From GCA-2708415 sp964351905 (GTDB taxonomy: Bacteria > Pseudomonadota > Alphaproteobacteria > Micavibrionales > Micavibrionaceae), in the NCBI GenBank assembly GCA_964351905.1, contig CAYGPG010000021.1, forward strand, positions 1 to 30,133: a stretch of 30,133 nucleotides of DNA, in the 5' to 3' direction. The notes below the pieces were generated by a model. The model worked only from the letters and a program-made list of their open reading frames with translations, ran no database searches and was not told the origin of the DNA. Below, piece after piece: positions 7,841-14,920 of the stretch. The number at the start of each line of letters is the position of its first letter. Position 1 is the stretch's first letter. Position numbers and translations under genes: made by a program.

Positions 7841-8586
7841 TGATTAGTGACTCTTTTAAAAAGCAGTGGCGTTTATCTTTAGTAAGGTACTATGAGCGTG
7901 ATGGAACACGCGTTCCTGATCAAGGAAGAACAACAATGGTTATAAATAAAGTTGCAAAGCAATTTCCTTATTTAAATGATCATAATTTTTTTAACGATAT
8001 TAATTCAGAGCCTATTAGGAGAGCTTTAAGATCTCAAGTTAGTCAAACCTCTAATATCGTAAGAAGGATTGTTGCTGGGCTGGAAGACGCTCTAAATTCT
8101 CGCATAGAAAGAAATATCATTGTGGTTTTAAACGCGGGATCTAATGATGAAAAAGTTGAAAAGCTTTTAAATCAAAGACGAGCAATATTTAAAAGTGTAA
8201 GAGGTTCACCTGATCTCAGTGAACGCTTAATCTATGCTTGGGCTCAAGCGGCTAAAGAAACACTTTCTAATCAGTACTCAGGCATTTCCGAAAAAGATAT
8301 TCAAAAATATTTAAATTCTTTTATTTCTAGCATGGAAATCAGATGGGCAAGATTAAATGACCGTAATTTCTTTGTAGGTATAGGTGAAGATGATGATGGT
8401 TTTGATGTAATTGAAAGGCAACTGATTAAAGATATGGAGAATGAAAATTCTGATACCTCTGAAATGGCAAATGCCTTAAAAGTTGCTTATGGTCTTGGGT
8501 TTTCAATCCCTTATCCTGAAAGTAAAGATAATGTGGTTCCTTTTACTCAAACGCCGCAATTCCGGTCTGGGCGCGGCCCAAGATGA
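7840..8586 (+). CDS. Hypothetical protein with internal duplication, second gene of orphan pair
   Basis: A 248-residue, charged, mostly helical protein I do not recognise. It seems to contain two copies of one module. The first is at about residues 7-55 (KKQWRLSLVRYYE, ending FPYLNDHNFFNDI); the second at about 128-178 (YAWAQAAKETLSN, ending WARLNDRNFFVGI). The aligned LNDHNFF and LNDRNFF at the module ends are the clearest match. A related segment starts the upstream protein. There is no signal peptide or catalytic motif. The start overlaps the previous stop by one base. The final 44 bases run antisense through the end of the acyl-CoA dehydrogenase gene, so the tail TPQFRSGRGPR is probably an accident of where the gene landed. 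Confidence 0.65.
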   Translation: MISDSFKKQWRLSLVRYYERDGTRVPDQGRTTMVINKVAKQFPYLNDHNFFNDINSEPIRRALRSQVSQTSNIVRRIVAGLEDALNSRIERNIIVVLNAGSNDEKVEKLLNQRRAIFKSVRGSPDLSERLIYAWAQAAKETLSNQYSGISEKDIQKYLNSFISSMEIRWARLNDRNFFVGIGEDDDGFDVIERQLIKDMENENSDTSEMANALKVAYGLGFSIPYPESKDNVVPFTQTPQFRSGRGPR

Positions 8587-9718
8587 GGGCATGAATATCG
8601 TGTGTGCCCTCGTAAGTGTTGACGGCTTCTAAATTCATCATGTGGCGGATCACGGGGTACTCATCGCTGATCCCATTACCGCCGAGCATATCGCGACAAA
8701 TACGTGCGATATCAAGAGCTTTGCCGCAGTTGTTGCGTTTTAACATTGAGATACTTTCAGGCGCAGCGCGGCTCTGATCCTTCAATTGACCCAAGCGGTG
8801 CGCGGCACAAAGTCCGAGCGTAATTTCAGTTTGAATATCCGCCAATTTCTTTTGCACGAGTTGATGCCCGCCAAGGGCTTTGCCGTACACATGACGTTCC
8901 GTCACATAGTCCAACGCCGCATGCCAGCACGCTTCGGCGGCTCCCATAACACCCCAGCTGATCCCATAACGGGCGGAGTTTAGGCACATAAACGGCGCTT
9001 TCAGGCTTGTCGCCTCTGGCAATCTATTCTCTTTAGGCACAAAGACCTCATCCATTGCGATACCGCCTGTGATAGAGGCGCGAAGGGAGAATTTACCTTC
9101 AATCTTCGGCGCGCTTAAGCCTTCCATCCCTTTTTCAAGGATAAATCCGCCGACCTTGCCATCATCATCCTTCGCCCAGACAACAAAGACATCGGCAATG
9201 GGGGAATTGGTAATCCATTGTTTCGCGCCGCTGACTTTGTAGCCGCCTTTAACGGACTTCGCGCGTGTGATCATGGCGGACGGGTCAGACCCGCCATCGG
9301 GTTCAGTCAAGCCAAAACAGCCAATCAATTCACCGCTTGCCAAACCCGGCAAGAATTTTTCTTTCTGCGCGTCTGTACCGAACGTATAAATCGGATACAT
9401 CACCAAGGAGGATTGAACGGAGAGGGCGGAGCGATAACCGCTATCCACGCGCTCCATCTCCCGCGCGATCAAACCATAAGCGGTGTAAGACACGCCAGAG
9501 CAGTCATACCCCTCAAGCGTCGCGCCCAAAAGCCCAACAGAACCCATCTTTTTCATGATTTCAGGATCAAATTTTTCGTGACGATTGGCCTCGACAATAC
9601 CAGGGAGCAGTTCCTTTTGCGCAAAGTCATGCGCGCTAGATTGCACCATACGGTCTTCATCGCTTAAAAGCTCATTGAGGAGAAGGGGATCTTTAGGGTC
9701 GAATTCAGGTTGTTTCAT
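8543..9718 (-). CDS. gcdH: Glutaryl-CoA dehydrogenase-like acyl-CoA dehydrogenase
   Basis: This 391-residue flavoprotein matches glutaryl-CoA dehydrogenase, which oxidises and decarboxylates glutaryl-CoA to crotonyl-CoA in lysine and tryptophan breakdown, passing electrons to ETF. The catalytic base is E370 in VNTYEGTHDIHALILGRA. R96 in SGYRSALSVQSSL is the residue that binds the glutaryl carboxylate in GCDHs and separates them from straight-chain dehydrogenases. GLTEPDGGSDP and QWITNSPIADVFVVWAK are the FAD-binding middle-domain signatures. Length is normal for the bacterial enzyme. It stands alone on the minus strand, and its 3' end overlaps the orphan gene ending at 8586. The upstream gap holds a palindromic element. 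I infer the substrate from motifs only. Confidence 0.9.
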   Translation of the reverse strand: MKQPEFDPKDPLLLNELLSDEDRMVQSSAHDFAQKELLPGIVEANRHEKFDPEIMKKMGSVGLLGATLEGYDCSGVSYTAYGLIAREMERVDSGYRSALSVQSSLVMYPIYTFGTDAQKEKFLPGLASGELIGCFGLTEPDGGSDPSAMITRAKSVKGGYKVSGAKQWITNSPIADVFVVWAKDDDGKVGGFILEKGMEGLSAPKIEGKFSLRASITGGIAMDEVFVPKENRLPEATSLKAPFMCLNSARYGISWGVMGAAEACWHAALDYVTERHVYGKALGGHQLVQKKLADIQTEITLGLCAAHRLGQLKDQSRAAPESISMLKRNNCGKALDIARICRDMLGGNGISDEYPVIRHMMNLEAVNTYEGTHDIHALILGRAQTGIAAFE

Positions 9719-9769
9719 TTACAAATAATATCATGAATAAATTTAAATAAGTATGAATTTTAATATTTA

Positions 9770-9859
9770 CGTCATGCCAGACTTGATCTGGCATTTATGC
9801 CAGCAAATGCCTTAAAGGCACAAACACCAGATAAGTTTTTCAAACTTTCTGGTGTGACG
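9770..9859. repeat. Three-hairpin palindromic element (CGTCATGCC type)
   Basis: Starts CGTCATGCCAG and ends CTGGTGTGACG. Hairpins are ATGCCAG with CTGGCAT (9774-9794), TGCC-TTAAA-GGCA in the middle, and a long CACCAGA...TCTGGTG hairpin (9825-9854) with an inner AAGTTT/AAACTT stem. It lies in the divergent gap between gcdH and the gene at 9913, one of the few copies not placed after a stop codon. Confidence 0.75.
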
Positions 9860-9870
9860 ATATTTGAAAA

Positions 9871-9900
9871 ATCAGTGTTTATCTGTGTTCATCTGTGGTT
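9871..9900 (+). repeat. Short tandem tract ahead of the DUF6898-like gene
   Basis: Three 10-base units (ATCAGTGTTT, ATCTGTGTTC, ATCTGTGGTT) run head to tail and end 12 bases before the ATG at 9913, the same distance as in the parC tract. There is no Shine-Dalgarno. Confidence 0.65.
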
Positions 9901-9912
9901 TATAAAAATAAT

Positions 9913-10119
9913 ATGAAAGTTCCTGATTCCTTAAAAAACCGAGAAATCATCATTGAATTCTTTCCTGTGGGGCAGATTGTGAAGGTGAGCGCGATGGATG
10001 CGGTGACCTTGACGGAGATTTCTATTCAGGGGCCTAAAAATGCAGGCGAGGTCGTCTTGAAACAAAATGCGTTGAAGCGTTTAGAATATGTCCTCAAGAA
10101 AAAGGGGATAATTCAATAA
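9913..10119 (+). CDS. Small conserved alphaproteobacterial protein (DUF6898-like)
   Basis: A 68-residue basic protein beginning MKVPDSLKNREIIIEFFPVG. It resembles small proteins that I recall as DUF6898 and that sit upstream of rpiB-glyA in alphaproteobacteria; no function is known to me. The sequence suggests a short beta-rich fold: EIIIEFFPVGQIVKVSAMDAVTLTEISI, then a helix with NALKRLEYVLKKKG. The ATG at 9913 is preferred; an in-frame GTG at 9895 lies inside the tandem tract. No Shine-Dalgarno is visible. It is 40 bases ahead of rpiB, in the same direction, and probably in the same transcript. Confidence 0.7.
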   Translation: MKVPDSLKNREIIIEFFPVGQIVKVSAMDAVTLTEISIQGPKNAGEVVLKQNALKRLEYVLKKKGIIQ

Positions 10120-10159
10120 TTTTCTTGCGTGTAAGCCGCAGAAACCCTATAAAACGGGC

Positions 10160-10594
10160 ATGACAAAGATAGCAATCGCAAATGACCATGGCGGCGTTGA
10201 GCTTAAAGAGTATCTTATCGCTGAATTTCCAGACATTGAGTGGGTGAATTTAGGCGTCGATACGACTGATTCCGTTGATTATCCCGATATTGGCTATAAG
10301 CTAGCCGAGGCTATTGCAAATAATGAAGCCGAGTATGGTGTGGCCATTTGTGGTTCAGGCATTGGGATTTCCATGGCCTGTAACCGTAATCCGAAAGCCC
10401 GCGCGGCGGTTTGTGCCAATACAACAATGGCGAAGCTGACCCGTATTGATAACGATGCCAACATTTTATGCCTTGGCGCCCGTTTGACGGGAAATTTGCT
10501 CGCCAAAGAGATTTTAGCTGAATTTTTAAATACCCCATTCGAAAGCGGCGGACGTCACGAACGCCGCGTTAATAAATTGAATACCACCAAATAG
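10160..10594 (+). CDS. rpiB: Ribose-5-phosphate isomerase B
   Basis: RpiB interconverts ribose 5-phosphate and ribulose 5-phosphate in the pentose phosphate pathway. The 144 residues include NDHGG (8-12), the base cysteine C64 in AICGSGIGISM, NDANILCLGARL, and the C-terminal SGGRHERRV phosphate-binding segment. At the place of the E. coli ring-opening histidine (H99 in RQHND), this protein has D97 (RIDND). Other family members may vary here, so it could still be an active sugar-phosphate isomerase. It ends 14 bases before glyA and the pair is probably one operon. Confidence 0.9.
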   Translation: MTKIAIANDHGGVELKEYLIAEFPDIEWVNLGVDTTDSVDYPDIGYKLAEAIANNEAEYGVAICGSGIGISMACNRNPKARAAVCANTTMAKLTRIDNDANILCLGARLTGNLLAKEILAEFLNTPFESGGRHERRVNKLNTTK

Positions 10595-10608
10595 AGGAGC
10601 CCACCACC

Positions 10609-11913
10609 ATGACGAACGCAGCAATGAAAGCAGAAGATATGACACCAGATAATTTCTTTACAGCCGATCTAACTCAAACTGATCCAGAAGTGGCGAAGAT
10701 TATCGCCGATGAAGCGACACGTCAGCAATATCAAATTGAATTGATTGCGTCTGAAAACATTGTATCAAAAGCGGTCTTAGAAGCGCAAGGCTCTGTCCTC
10801 ACCAACAAATATGCCGAAGGCTATCCGGGTAAGCGTTATTACCAAGGGTGTGAGCATGTCGATAAAACAGAACAGCTTGCGATTGATCGTCTTTGTAAAC
10901 TCTTTGATTGTGGCTACGCCAATGTTCAACCGCACTCTGGCGCAAACGCCAACCTTGGTGTGTTTATGGCTGTGTTGGAGCCAGGTGATACGTATCTGGG
11001 GATGGACTTGGCGCATGGTGGTCACTTGACCCACGGTTGCCCTGTGAACTTCTCTGGTAAATGGTTTAATGCCGTGACCTATGGTATTGACGATAACGGC
11101 ATCATCGATATGGATGAAGTTGAGAAAATGGCGCTGGAGCATAAGCCTAAAATGATTATTGCGGGGGCGTCTGCCTATTCCCGCGTGATTGATTGGGCGA
11201 GGTTCCGTGAGATTGCGGATAAAATTGATGCGGTTCTTTTCTGTGACGTCGCGCATTATTCTGGTTTGATTGCGGGTGGTGTTTATCCAAACCCATTCCC
11301 ACACGCGCATGTTGCGACAACCACAACGCATAAAACATTGCGTGGCCCACGCGGTGGCGCCATCATGACAAATGATGAAGCCTTAGCGAAGAAACTTAAT
11401 TCAGCGATCTTCCCAGGCTTGCAAGGCGGTCCGTTGGAGCACGTAATTGCCGCCAAAGCAGTGGCTTTTGGTGAAGCATTACAGCCTGAATTTAAAGCTT
11501 ACGCAAAAGCGGTTGTTGATAATGCCCGCACATTGGCTAGCACTTTAAAAGAAGGTGGTTTGGATATTGTGTCGGATACGACAGACTGCCACATGATGCT
11601 CGTTGATTTACGTCCAAAAGGCATAACAGGAAAAGCGGCAGACTTGGCATTGGAACATGCAGGGATTACCTGTAACAAAAACTCCGTGCCGAATGACCCA
11701 GAAAAACCATTTGTGACTTCTGGTATTCGCCTTGGAACACCGGCAGGAACAACCCGTGGCTTTGGTACCGCAGAATGGACAGAAATCGGCAATTTGATCC
11801 TCGAAGTTCTCGATGGCTTAGTCGAAAACGGCGAAGACGGCAATGACGTGGTGCAAAAAGCTGTGAAAGCAAAAGTAAAAGCTCTTTGTGAACGCTTCCC
11901 GATCTATAAGTAA
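10609..11913 (+). CDS. glyA: Serine hydroxymethyltransferase
   Basis: GlyA is the PLP enzyme that interconverts serine and glycine while charging tetrahydrofolate with a one-carbon unit, here just ahead of nrdR and the flavin genes. The 434-residue protein shows the family elements in order: ELIASEN (44-50), NKYAEGYPGKRYYQGCE (66-82), SGANAN, DLAHGGHLTHG, and the PLP lysine K242 in TTTTHKTLRGPRGG. The active-site stretch is FCDVAHYSGLIAGGVYP, a variant of the common DMAHFAGLVAAGVHP. An N-terminal extension of about 15 residues precedes the core. AGAGGAG Shine-Dalgarno precedes the ATG. A palindromic element starts nine bases after the stop. Confidence 0.97.
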   Translation: MTNAAMKAEDMTPDNFFTADLTQTDPEVAKIIADEATRQQYQIELIASENIVSKAVLEAQGSVLTNKYAEGYPGKRYYQGCEHVDKTEQLAIDRLCKLFDCGYANVQPHSGANANLGVFMAVLEPGDTYLGMDLAHGGHLTHGCPVNFSGKWFNAVTYGIDDNGIIDMDEVEKMALEHKPKMIIAGASAYSRVIDWARFREIADKIDAVLFCDVAHYSGLIAGGVYPNPFPHAHVATTTTHKTLRGPRGGAIMTNDEALAKKLNSAIFPGLQGGPLEHVIAAKAVAFGEALQPEFKAYAKAVVDNARTLASTLKEGGLDIVSDTTDCHMMLVDLRPKGITGKAADLALEHAGITCNKNSVPNDPEKPFVTSGIRLGTPAGTTRGFGTAEWTEIGNLILEVLDGLVENGEDGNDVVQKAVKAKVKALCERFPIYK

Positions 11914-11921
11914 CATTATGT

Positions 11922-12003
11922 CGTCATTGCGAGCGAAGCGAAGCAATCCAGTGCTTTAGCAATATTTTGGATTGCCGCGTCGCTAGTGCCCCTCGCAATG
12001 ACG
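11922..12003. repeat. Two-hairpin palindromic element (CGTCATTGCGAG family), copy 2
   Basis: Starts CGTCATTGCGAGCGAAGCG and ends CCTCGCAATGACG, with CAATCCAG and TTGGATTG inside. It lies in the glyA-nrdR gap, nine bases after the glyA stop. Confidence 0.85.
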
Positions 12004-12031
12004 GAATATAACTAAGGATGAATAACAAGAC

Positions 12032-12520
12032 ATGCGTTGCCCGTTTTGCCAGAGTGATGACACACAAGTGAAGGATTCGCGTCCGACGGATGATAATTCG
12101 GCGATCCGTCGTCGTCGGGCGTGTAATGAGTGCGGTGGGCGTTATACAACGTTTGAACGTATCCAACTACGTGACATGATCATCATGAAATCTGATGATA
12201 AACGCCAACCGTTTGATCGGGAGAAAATTATTCGCTCGATGCAAGTGGCGTTACAAAAACGCCCCGTGTCGACCGAACAAATTGAAAAAGCCGTCACGGG
12301 CATCGTGCGTCAACTGGAAAGCGATGGCAGTAATGAATTTTCATCTAAATATGTCGGTGACTTGGTCATGAAGGCGCTCGCCAACCTCGATATGGTCGGC
12401 TATATCCGTTATACGTCCGTCTATAAAGATTTCCGCGACCCCGAAGACTTTAATGCGTTCTTGGAAGAGGTGCGCAGCCTTCAGGAAGAGCAAAACAGTA
12501 AATCTAAGAAGAAAAAATGA
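12032..12520 (+). CDS. nrdR: Transcriptional repressor NrdR
   Basis: NrdR senses dATP/ATP and represses ribonucleotide reductase genes by binding NrdR boxes. The 162 residues contain the N-terminal zinc ribbon with C3, C6, C31 and C34 (MRCPFC and CNECGGRYTTFE) and the ATP-cone domain at about 49-139 (VKSD-like KSDDKRQPFDREKI, ending VGYIRYTSVYKDF). Length is normal, with a short lysine-rich tail. It lies between glyA and ribD, the usual place in alphaproteobacteria. No NrdR box was noticed in the window, so its targets are elsewhere. A palindromic element begins 11 bases after the stop. Confidence 0.96.
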   Translation: MRCPFCQSDDTQVKDSRPTDDNSAIRRRRACNECGGRYTTFERIQLRDMIIMKSDDKRQPFDREKIIRSMQVALQKRPVSTEQIEKAVTGIVRQLESDGSNEFSSKYVGDLVMKALANLDMVGYIRYTSVYKDFRDPEDFNAFLEEVRSLQEEQNSKSKKKK

Positions 12521-12530
12521 TCCTAACCGT

Positions 12531-12613
12531 CGTCATTGCGAGGAGCGATAGCGACGCGGCAATCCAGACCTAAAAGATAAATTCTGGATTGCGTCACTTC
12601 GTTCGCAATGACA
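12531..12613. repeat. Two-hairpin palindromic element (CGTCATTGCGAG family), copy 3
   Basis: Starts CGTCATTGCGAGGAGCG and ends CGTTCGCAATGACA; the middle has CAATCCAG and CTGGATTG. It fills the nrdR-ribD gap and ends ten bases before the ribD ATG, leaving almost no room for a ribosome-binding site. Confidence 0.85.
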
Positions 12614-12623
12614 TTGTGTTGCT

Positions 12624-13748
12624 ATGAAGATGAATCCCTATGATCTCTGGCATATGAAATCTGCGCTTAACTTGGCACGGCAGGGGTTGGGGCGTGTATG
12701 GCCAAACCCGAGTGTAGGATGCGTGATTGTCAAAGATGGTTATGAGGTTGGACGAGGACGCACGAGCGATGGTGGTCGGCCACACGCAGAAGTCAATGCG
12801 CTGCACATGGCGGGTAACAAAGCCAAAGGCGCGCATGTTTATGTGACGCTGGAGCCTTGTGCGCATAAAGGACAAACAGGGCCTTGCGCCCAAGCGTTGA
12901 TTGACGCAAAAATTGCAAAAGTCATTATTGCCACCGAAGATACGGACAGCCGTGTCGCAGGCAAGGGCATTGATATGCTGCGCGGGGCGGGTATTGAGGT
13001 GGTGCTTGGTATTTTGGGTGATAAGGCGAGAGAGCTTAATAAAGGCTTCTTCTTGCGCCATTCGCAAAACCGCCCCTTGATTAGCCTTAAAACTGCCACC
13101 ACGCTGGACGCCAAAATAGCCACAAGCACGGGACAATCCAAATGGATAACGGGCGATTTGGCACGCAAACGTGGACACCTGTTAAGGGTGCAACATGATG
13201 CCATTGCCGTAGGGGTGAATACACTTATCGAAGATAATCCTAATTTAATTAGTCGGTTAGAGGGAGTTTTTAAGAATCAGGTTCGAATTGTTTTTGATAC
13301 CAATTTGCGCCTAAAAGGCACAGAAAAGATTTTTGACGATGTGGCTGATCATCCTGTTTGGATTGTAAGCTCGGTCGAGGCAACGGGCGAAAAAGCCAAA
13401 GCATTCGTGAATAGGGGCGCAGATATTATTACCGTACCTAAAAACGCATCAGGTCAGATTGATCTCAACAAAGCCATGAATGAGATTTGCAATCGTGGCA
13501 TTACAAGGCTACTGGTCGAAGGGGGCGCAGGATTGATGACATCCTTCATGCGTGACGAGCTATATGACACGCTTTATTGGTTCAAAGCGGGGAGCGTTAT
13601 TGGCTCAGATGGGTTATCGGCGGCGCAAGCACTTGGTGTTGAAAATATAGATGAGAAAATTCAACTAACTCACTCAGAACAAATCACTTTAGGGGAAGAC
13701 GTGTTAGATATTTATTCCCACACTTGTCATCCCATTGGTGGGACGTAG
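12624..13748 (+). CDS. ribD: Bifunctional riboflavin biosynthesis deaminase/reductase RibD
   Basis: RibD deaminates the pyrimidine product of GTP cyclohydrolase II and then reduces its ribosyl side chain. The deaminase domain (about 1-145) has the zinc site H54-A-E56 with C79 and C88 (PCAHKGQTGPCAQAL), and DTDSRVAGKG follows. The reductase domain (about 150-365) has LKTATTLDAKIAT, SKWITG and DAIAVGVNTLIEDNP, and near the end LLVEGGAGLMTSF. Length (374) is normal. No Shine-Dalgarno is seen because a palindrome ends ten bases upstream, so expression may depend on coupling to nrdR. The last codons (HTCHPIGGT) belong to a palindromic element starting at 13725, so the original C-terminus was altered. 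Confidence 0.95.
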   Translation: MKMNPYDLWHMKSALNLARQGLGRVWPNPSVGCVIVKDGYEVGRGRTSDGGRPHAEVNALHMAGNKAKGAHVYVTLEPCAHKGQTGPCAQALIDAKIAKVIIATEDTDSRVAGKGIDMLRGAGIEVVLGILGDKARELNKGFFLRHSQNRPLISLKTATTLDAKIATSTGQSKWITGDLARKRGHLLRVQHDAIAVGVNTLIEDNPNLISRLEGVFKNQVRIVFDTNLRLKGTEKIFDDVADHPVWIVSSVEATGEKAKAFVNRGADIITVPKNASGQIDLNKAMNEICNRGITRLLVEGGAGLMTSFMRDELYDTLYWFKAGSVIGSDGLSAAQALGVENIDEKIQLTHSEQITLGEDVLDIYSHTCHPIGGT

Positions 13749-13871
13749 CCCCTGGATCTACAAAGAGAACAGCCCCTTCACGAAGCAATGAAATTGCGTG
13801 TGCCAGTTCAAGCTGTTCACATATGGATCCCCGCTGTTTAAGCTTTGCGTTGCAAAGCCGCGGGGATGACA
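13725..13871. repeat. Long palindromic element with TGTCATCCC/GGGGATGACA ends
   Basis: Starts TGTCATCCCA with a small CCCA-TTGG-TGGG hairpin and ends with a hairpin ATCCCCGC...GCGGGGAT followed by GACA (13826-13871). The 147-bp unit spans the ribD stop and the gap before ribE, which starts 14 bases after it. It has a longer middle than the other copies and no gene in it. Confidence 0.7.
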
Positions 13872-13884
13872 GTATAGATTTGTT

Positions 13885-14484
13885 ATGTTTACAGGTATTA
13901 TTACAGATATTGGGCGCGTGGCGTCGGTGGAGAAAAAGCAAGGCGGAGATACGCGCCTTGGTATTTATACAAATTTTGATTTGTCCAAAACGGATATTGG
14001 AGCGTCTATCGCTTGTTCGGGCTGTTGCCTGACGGTGGTCAAAAAACTCGATGATATTTTCTTTGTTGATGTGTCGGCAGAAAGCCTGTCCAAAACGACT
14101 ATTGGCTCATGGACGGATGGCACGACAGTGAACCTTGAGCAGGCTCTTAAAATGGGTGATGAATTGGGCGGGCATATTGTGTCAGGTCATATTGATGGAT
14201 TGGCGACGCTTATTAGCGTTGCTCAAGAAGATGGCTCCCATCGTTTGGTTTTTGAAGCGCCAAAAGAGTTAGGTGGTTTTATTGCGCCTAAAGGCTCTGT
14301 CACATTGGATGGTATTTCATTGACCGTGAATGAAGTTGAGGGGGCGCAGTTTGGCGTGAATATCATTCCGCATACGTGGGATAACACAACATTAGGCGTT
14401 ATTAAGACGGGCGACCAAGTGCATATCGAGATTGATATGCTGGCGCGTTATGTCGCGCGGATGATGGAATATCAAAAGAATTAA
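13885..14484 (+). CDS. ribE: Riboflavin synthase, alpha subunit
   Basis: Riboflavin synthase dismutates two 6,7-dimethyl-8-ribityllumazine molecules to riboflavin, the last step of the pathway. The 199-residue protein has the invariant N-terminus MFTGIITDIG and two lumazine-binding barrels (about 1-92 and 97-190). In the first is SIACSGCCLTV; in the second are GGHIVSGHIDG and SVTLDGISLTVNEV. The repeated GxxCLTV/GISLTV pattern shows the internal duplication of the family. It is named ribE here (ribC in E. coli). The ATG starts 14 bases after a palindromic element. The next element begins directly at the stop. Confidence 0.96.
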   Translation: MFTGIITDIGRVASVEKKQGGDTRLGIYTNFDLSKTDIGASIACSGCCLTVVKKLDDIFFVDVSAESLSKTTIGSWTDGTTVNLEQALKMGDELGGHIVSGHIDGLATLISVAQEDGSHRLVFEAPKELGGFIAPKGSVTLDGISLTVNEVEGAQFGVNIIPHTWDNTTLGVIKTGDQVHIEIDMLARYVARMMEYQKN

Positions 14485-14575
14485 CGTCATTGCGAGGAAT
14501 GTAATGACGAAGCAATCCAGAATGTTTCTATAAAGCTCTGGATTGCCGCGTTCGCTCCGCTCTCTCGCAATGACG
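14485..14575. repeat. Two-hairpin palindromic element (CGTCATTGCGAG family), copy 4
   Basis: Starts CGTCATTGCGAGG directly after the ribE stop codon and ends CTCTCGCAATGACG; CAATCCAG and CTCTGGATTG are inside. It is followed by 37 bases and then the FMN aptamer. Confidence 0.85.
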
Positions 14576-14612
14576 GGTTGCTTAATACTTTTTCATATAT
14601 TATAAAAATCAT

Positions 14613-14780
14613 AGTTCTCAGGGCAGGGTGGAAATCCCTACCGGCGGTAACTTGTTTATCAAGAAGCCCGCGAGCGCCTTGTTATCCGTAACAAGGGTCA
14701 GCAGATTTAGTGAATCGCCCTCCCGTTTAGGGGCATGGCGACATTCTAAAGCCGACGGTCATAGTCCGGATGAAAGAGAA
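14613..14780 (+). promoter_or_regulatory. FMN riboswitch (RFN element) ahead of ribH
   Basis: The conserved segments of the FMN aptamer are all present in order: TTCTCAGGGCAGGG, GGAAATCCCTACCGGCGGTAA, then AAGCCCGCGAGCG, GTCAGCAGA, then GCCGACGGTCATAGTCCGGATG and the closing AAGAGAA. FMN binding should lower expression of the next gene, ribH. The distance from aptamer to the ribH ATG is 140 bases and it holds a 66-bp repeat. I quote the segments separately; exact stem boundaries need a covariance model. Confidence 0.93.
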
Positions 14781-14789
14781 TAAGAAACG

Positions 14790-14856
14790 CACATCCCTGC
14801 GAAGGCAGGGATCCGTTGGCTATAAATTTATGAGATCCCAGCCTGCGCTGGGATGT
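14790..14856. repeat. Empty inverted-repeat element in the riboswitch leader
   Basis: The left end (CACATCCCTGC, hairpin ATCCCTGC-GAAG-GCAGGGAT) and the right end (hairpin ATCCCAGC-CTGC-GCTGGGAT, then GT) are the same two end types as those of the GIY-YIG unit at 2881-3235, with only about 22 bases between them. The left end differs by two stem changes that keep pairing. The right hairpin is followed by a T-rich stretch (ATTATTTTTATAG) and could act as the riboswitch terminator. Confidence 0.7.
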
Positions 14857-14920
14857 AATTATTTTTATAGTTTTCTTTATGCCCTGATTCATAAAACGTT
14901 TTTTGAAGAAAGGGAAAACA

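Noticed and set aside
9895..9912. GTG start for the gene at 9913
   Set aside because: It lies in the tandem tract and gives residues (VYKNN) not expected in the family; ATG 9913 is better.
10777..11331. 184-codon open frame antisense to glyA
   Set aside because: Fully opposite glyA; composition is that of a reverse-complement shadow.
12594..13178. 194-codon open frame antisense to ribD
   Set aside because: Shadow of the conserved deaminase domain; no motif or start signal.
14906..14920. Start of ribH six codons upstream
   Set aside because: The GAAAGGGA ribosome-binding site lies within that extension and the family start is MNQ.
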